Source: Streptomyces sp. JJ36 (GTDB lineage: Bacteria; Actinomycetota; Actinomycetes; Streptomycetales; Streptomycetaceae). Taken from it: DNA of 39,854 nucleotides. Both the position numbers and the translations under genes were made by a program. The notes below the pieces were generated by a model that did not search any database, had not been told where the DNA came from, and saw nothing but the letters and a program-made list of their open reading frames with translations. Positions 37,276 through 39,854 of this stretch are shown piece after piece (position 1 is the stretch's first letter; each line of letters starts with the position of its first letter). The stretch is taken from assembly GCF_021696945.1 (NCBI RefSeq), contig NZ_JACYHE010000055.1:1-39854 (forward strand), written 5' to 3'.

Positions 37276-39723
37276 ATGACCACTCGCCCCGACACCCCGC
37301 CCGGCGGCTCCGCCGCGCTCCGCACCACGGCCACCCCGGCCGGCCCGGCCGCGGCCGACGCCCCGCCCGGCGGCACGGGCACCGACGCCGGGACCGTGCT
37401 CCCGCCCGTCGCGGACCCGCCGGCACCGACGACCGGGCCAGGGGCCGGCGCCGCCCCGGCACGGGAGAGCGGGCCGGACAGCGGGCCGTCCGCAGCCCCG
37501 CCCGTGCCGGCCGGCCCGGCCGCACCGCTCGACCCGGAGGACCGCCGACGGCTGCTGAACGGCGCCCACCACGACCCGCACGCCCTGCTCGGCGCCCACC
37601 CCGGCCAGGACGGCGTCACCGTGCGCGCCCTGCGCCCGTACGCCCGCGCCGTCACTGTGCTCGCCGACGGGCTGCGCGCGGAGCTGCACAGCGAGGGCGA
37701 CGGGCTCTTCGCCGGGATGCTGCCGTGGCCGCCGGACGGACCGGTACCGGCGTACGAGCTGCTGGTGCGGTACGGCGACCGGCCCGGCGTGGACGCGTTC
37801 CGTACGGCCGACCCGTACCGCTTCCTGCCCGCGATCGGGGGCCTCGACCTGCACCTGATCGTCGAGGGCCGGCACGAGGAGCTGTGGCGGGCGCTCGGCG
37901 CCCGGCCCCTGACGCACGAGGGCGTGACCGGTACCCGTTTCACCGTGTGGGCGCCGAACGCCCGGGGCGTCCGGCTCGCCGGCGACTTCAACCACTGGGA
38001 CGGCACCGCGCTGCCCATGCGCTCGCTGGGCGCCAGCGGCATCTGGGAGCTCTTCGTGCCCGGCCTGGGCGACGGCGCGCTCTACAAGTACGAGATCACC
38101 GGCCCGGACGGCGGCCGCTCGCTGCGCGCCGACCCGATGGCGCAGCGCTCCGAGTGCCCGCCCGCGACCGCCTCCGTGGTGCACGCGTCCCGGCACCGCT
38201 GGCAGGACGACGCCTGGATGGCCGAACGGGCACAGCGCAGCCGGCACGACGCGCCGCTCAGCGTCTACGAGGTCCATCTGCCCTCCTGGCGGCCCGGGCT
38301 GACCTACCGGGAGCTCGCCGAGCAGTTGCCGGCCTACGTACGGGACCTGGGCTTCACGCATGTGGAGCTGATGCCGGTGGCCGAGCACCCGTTCGGCGGC
38401 TCCTGGGGCTACCAGGTGACCGGCTTCTACGCCCCCACGGCCCGGCTGGGCACCCCCGACGACTTCAAGCACCTCGTCGACGCCCTGCACCGGGCGGGTG
38501 TCGGGGTGCTGATGGACTGGGTCCCCGCGCACTTCCCCAAGGACGACTGGGCGCTGGCCCGCTTCGACGGCACCCCGCTGTACGAGCACGGCGACCCGGT
38601 CCGCGCGGAACACCCCGACTGGGGGACCCTGGAGTTCGACCACGGCCGGCGCGAGGTGCGGAACTTCCTGGTGGCCAACGCGGTCTACTGGTGCGAGGAG
38701 TTCCACATCGACGGCCTCCGGGTGGACGCGGTCGCCTCCATGCTCTACCTCGACTACTCGCGCGAGGACGGGCAGTGGTGCCCGAACGAGCACGGCGGGC
38801 GGGAGAACCTCGCCGCCGTCTCCTTCCTTCAGGAGATGAACGCCACGCTCTACCGCCGCTGCCCGGGCATCCTCACCGTCGCCGAGGAGTCCACGGCCTG
38901 GAACGGCGTCACCCGCCCCACCCATGTCACCGGCGAGGGCGGCTTCGGCGGGCTGGGCTTCGGCTTCAAGTGGAACATGGGGTGGATGCACGACTCCCTG
39001 CAGTACATGACCAAGGAGCCGGTGCACCGCAAGTACCACCACCACGAGATGACGTTCTCCATGGTCTACGCCTACTCGGAGAACTACGTGCTGCCGATCT
39101 CGCACGACGAGGTGGTGCACGGCAAGCAGGCGCTGGTCTCCAAGATGCCCGGCGACTGGTGGCAGCGGCGCGCCAACCACCGCGCCTACCTCGGCTTCAT
39201 GTGGGCGCACCCGGGCAAGAAGCTGCTCTTCATGGGCCAGGAGTTCGCCCAGGGCTCGGAGTGGTCCGAGGAGCACGGCCCCGACTGGTGGCTCCTCGAC
39301 CCGGCGTACGGCGCGGAGCCGGACCACCGGGGTGTGCGCGACCTGGTGCGGGAGCTGAACCGGGTGTACTCCGGCACGCCGGCGCTCTGGCAGCGGGACA
39401 CCGACCCGGCGGGCTTCGCCTGGATCGACGCGAACGCCGCCGACGACAACGTCTTCTCCTTCGTCCGCTTCGACGCGGCGGGCGACCCGCTGCTCTGCCT
39501 GACCAACTGCTCCCCGGTGGTGCGGCACGCCTACCGGACCGGCGTACCGGACGGCGTCACCGGCTGGCGGGAGGTGCTCAACACCGACGACCCGGCGTAC
39601 GGCGGCAGTGGGGTCCGGAACGCCGGCGGGACGGCCACCGAGCCGGTGGCGGCCCACGGACGTGCGGGTTCGGTCACGGCGACCCTGCCACCGCTGGCCA
39701 CGGTGTGGCTCCGCCCGGCGTGA
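37276..39723 (+). CDS. glgB: 1,4-alpha-glucan branching enzyme GlgB
   Basis: This 815-residue enzyme introduces alpha-1,6 branches. About 85 Ala/Pro/Gly-rich residues precede the usual N1 domain (LLNGAHHDPHALLGAHP). A CBM48 domain (TRFTVWAPNARGVRLAGDFN) and the GH13 barrel follow, with the nucleophile Asp484 in LRVDAVASM, the acid Glu537 in TVAEEST and Asp611 in SHDEVVHGK. The 484-537 spacing equals that of E. coli GlgB (405-458, from memory). EFAQGSEW and a C-terminal beta domain complete the enzyme. The ATG follows GGGAGG (37266-37271) by four bases. The long N-terminal extension is typical in streptomycetes and probably disordered. Confidence 0.96.
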   Translation: MTTRPDTPPGGSAALRTTATPAGPAAADAPPGGTGTDAGTVLPPVADPPAPTTGPGAGAAPARESGPDSGPSAAPPVPAGPAAPLDPEDRRRLLNGAHHDPHALLGAHPGQDGVTVRALRPYARAVTVLADGLRAELHSEGDGLFAGMLPWPPDGPVPAYELLVRYGDRPGVDAFRTADPYRFLPAIGGLDLHLIVEGRHEELWRALGARPLTHEGVTGTRFTVWAPNARGVRLAGDFNHWDGTALPMRSLGASGIWELFVPGLGDGALYKYEITGPDGGRSLRADPMAQRSECPPATASVVHASRHRWQDDAWMAERAQRSRHDAPLSVYEVHLPSWRPGLTYRELAEQLPAYVRDLGFTHVELMPVAEHPFGGSWGYQVTGFYAPTARLGTPDDFKHLVDALHRAGVGVLMDWVPAHFPKDDWALARFDGTPLYEHGDPVRAEHPDWGTLEFDHGRREVRNFLVANAVYWCEEFHIDGLRVDAVASMLYLDYSREDGQWCPNEHGGRENLAAVSFLQEMNATLYRRCPGILTVAEESTAWNGVTRPTHVTGEGGFGGLGFGFKWNMGWMHDSLQYMTKEPVHRKYHHHEMTFSMVYAYSENYVLPISHDEVVHGKQALVSKMPGDWWQRRANHRAYLGFMWAHPGKKLLFMGQEFAQGSEWSEEHGPDWWLLDPAYGAEPDHRGVRDLVRELNRVYSGTPALWQRDTDPAGFAWIDANAADDNVFSFVRFDAAGDPLLCLTNCSPVVRHAYRTGVPDGVTGWREVLNTDDPAYGGSGVRNAGGTATEPVAAHGRAGSVTATLPPLATVWLRPA

Positions 39724-39728
39724 CGGAC

Positions 39729-39747
39729 GGCCCCGCGCGACGGGGCC
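39729..39747 (+). terminator. Hairpin after glgB
   Basis: GGCCCCG (39729-39735) pairs with CGGGGCC (39741-39747) around CGCGA, five bases after the glgB stop. It has no T-tract. This is a probable transcription end for the GlgE cluster. Confidence 0.6.
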
Positions 39748-39750
39748 GGC

Positions 39751-39798
39751 GGGCCCCGCACGACGGGCCGCCGCATGACGGTGGGCCCCGCACGACGG
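39751..39798. repeat. 16-base direct repeat at the window end
   Basis: GGGCCCCGCACGACGG is repeated exactly at 39751-39766 and 39783-39798. Related CGACGG units also occur in the last 130 bases. No gene was recognised here. Confidence 0.5.
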
Positions 39799-39854
39799 CC
39801 GGCCGCTCGGCGACGCGCGCTCGCGACGGGGGCCGCTCGACGGTGCGGCGGGCG

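Noticed and set aside
35513..39657. Large minus-strand frames opposite maltokinase and glgB
   Set aside because: Mirror translations of conserved enzymes; codon bias favours the plus strand.
39724..39854. Terminal repeats as an attachment site or mobile element end
   Set aside because: Only short GC-rich direct repeats with no integrase, tRNA or inverted ends; simply the post-terminator spacer.

Overview
This window is high-GC DNA (roughly three quarters G+C by eye) with strong third-position GC bias, GTG starts, GGAGG-type ribosome binding sites, a GlgE maltosyltransferase cluster and several actinobacterial families. All of this points to Streptomyces or a close relative. The order glgB, maltokinase, treS, glgE, glgP and then a secreted M4 protease matches, from memory, the Streptomyces coelicolor SCO5440-SCO5447 neighbourhood. 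No rRNA, tRNA, CRISPR array, transposase or integrase was recognised.

Layout. (1) 1-3771: a light-response module, with the 3' end of a B12-binding MerR/LitR-type regulator, a phytoene-desaturase-like FAD oxidoreductase and an iron-sulfur photolyase/cryptochrome. (2) 3804-8543: mixed genes for a secreted PHB-depolymerase-like esterase, a TerF-type VWA protein, a DoxX-like membrane protein, an anti-sigma-type ATPase and an enoyl-CoA hydratase. (3) 8818-11052: the glycogen debranching enzyme GlgX. (4) 11216-19713: an accessory, conflict-like region. It holds an LCAT-type lipase divergent from a caspase-STAND ATPase, a translationally coupled 14-repeat WD40 protein, a RES-domain NAD-consuming toxin candidate and, after an 800-base gap, an Xre/MbcA-like antitoxin candidate. 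(5) 19874-25525: an MFS exporter and a coupled pair of ABC half-transporters whose motifs predict a heterodimer with one degenerate ATP site. (6) 26257-28239: a secreted M4 protease with a P-domain, preceded by a 731-base leader. (7) 28431-39723: glgP on the minus strand, divergent from glgE-treS-mak-glgB. TreS converts trehalose to maltose, maltokinase makes maltose-1-phosphate, GlgE extends alpha-1,4-glucan, GlgB branches it, and GlgP and GlgX take it apart.

The most interesting part is 11216-19713. A caspase-like protease, a STAND switch ATPase and a WD40 sensor, normally one polypeptide in Streptomyces, are split into two coupled genes. Only 20 bases separate them from a lipase start codon, and a RES NADase candidate lies just downstream. 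A defence or programmed-death role is inference. Non-coding structure includes inverted repeats upstream of glgX, mak, the M4 protease and the anti-sigma ATPase, a four-copy GGTGAC/GTCACC cluster between glgP and glgE, 27-base and 11-base tandem repeats, and convergent-gene hairpins that include the stop codons.
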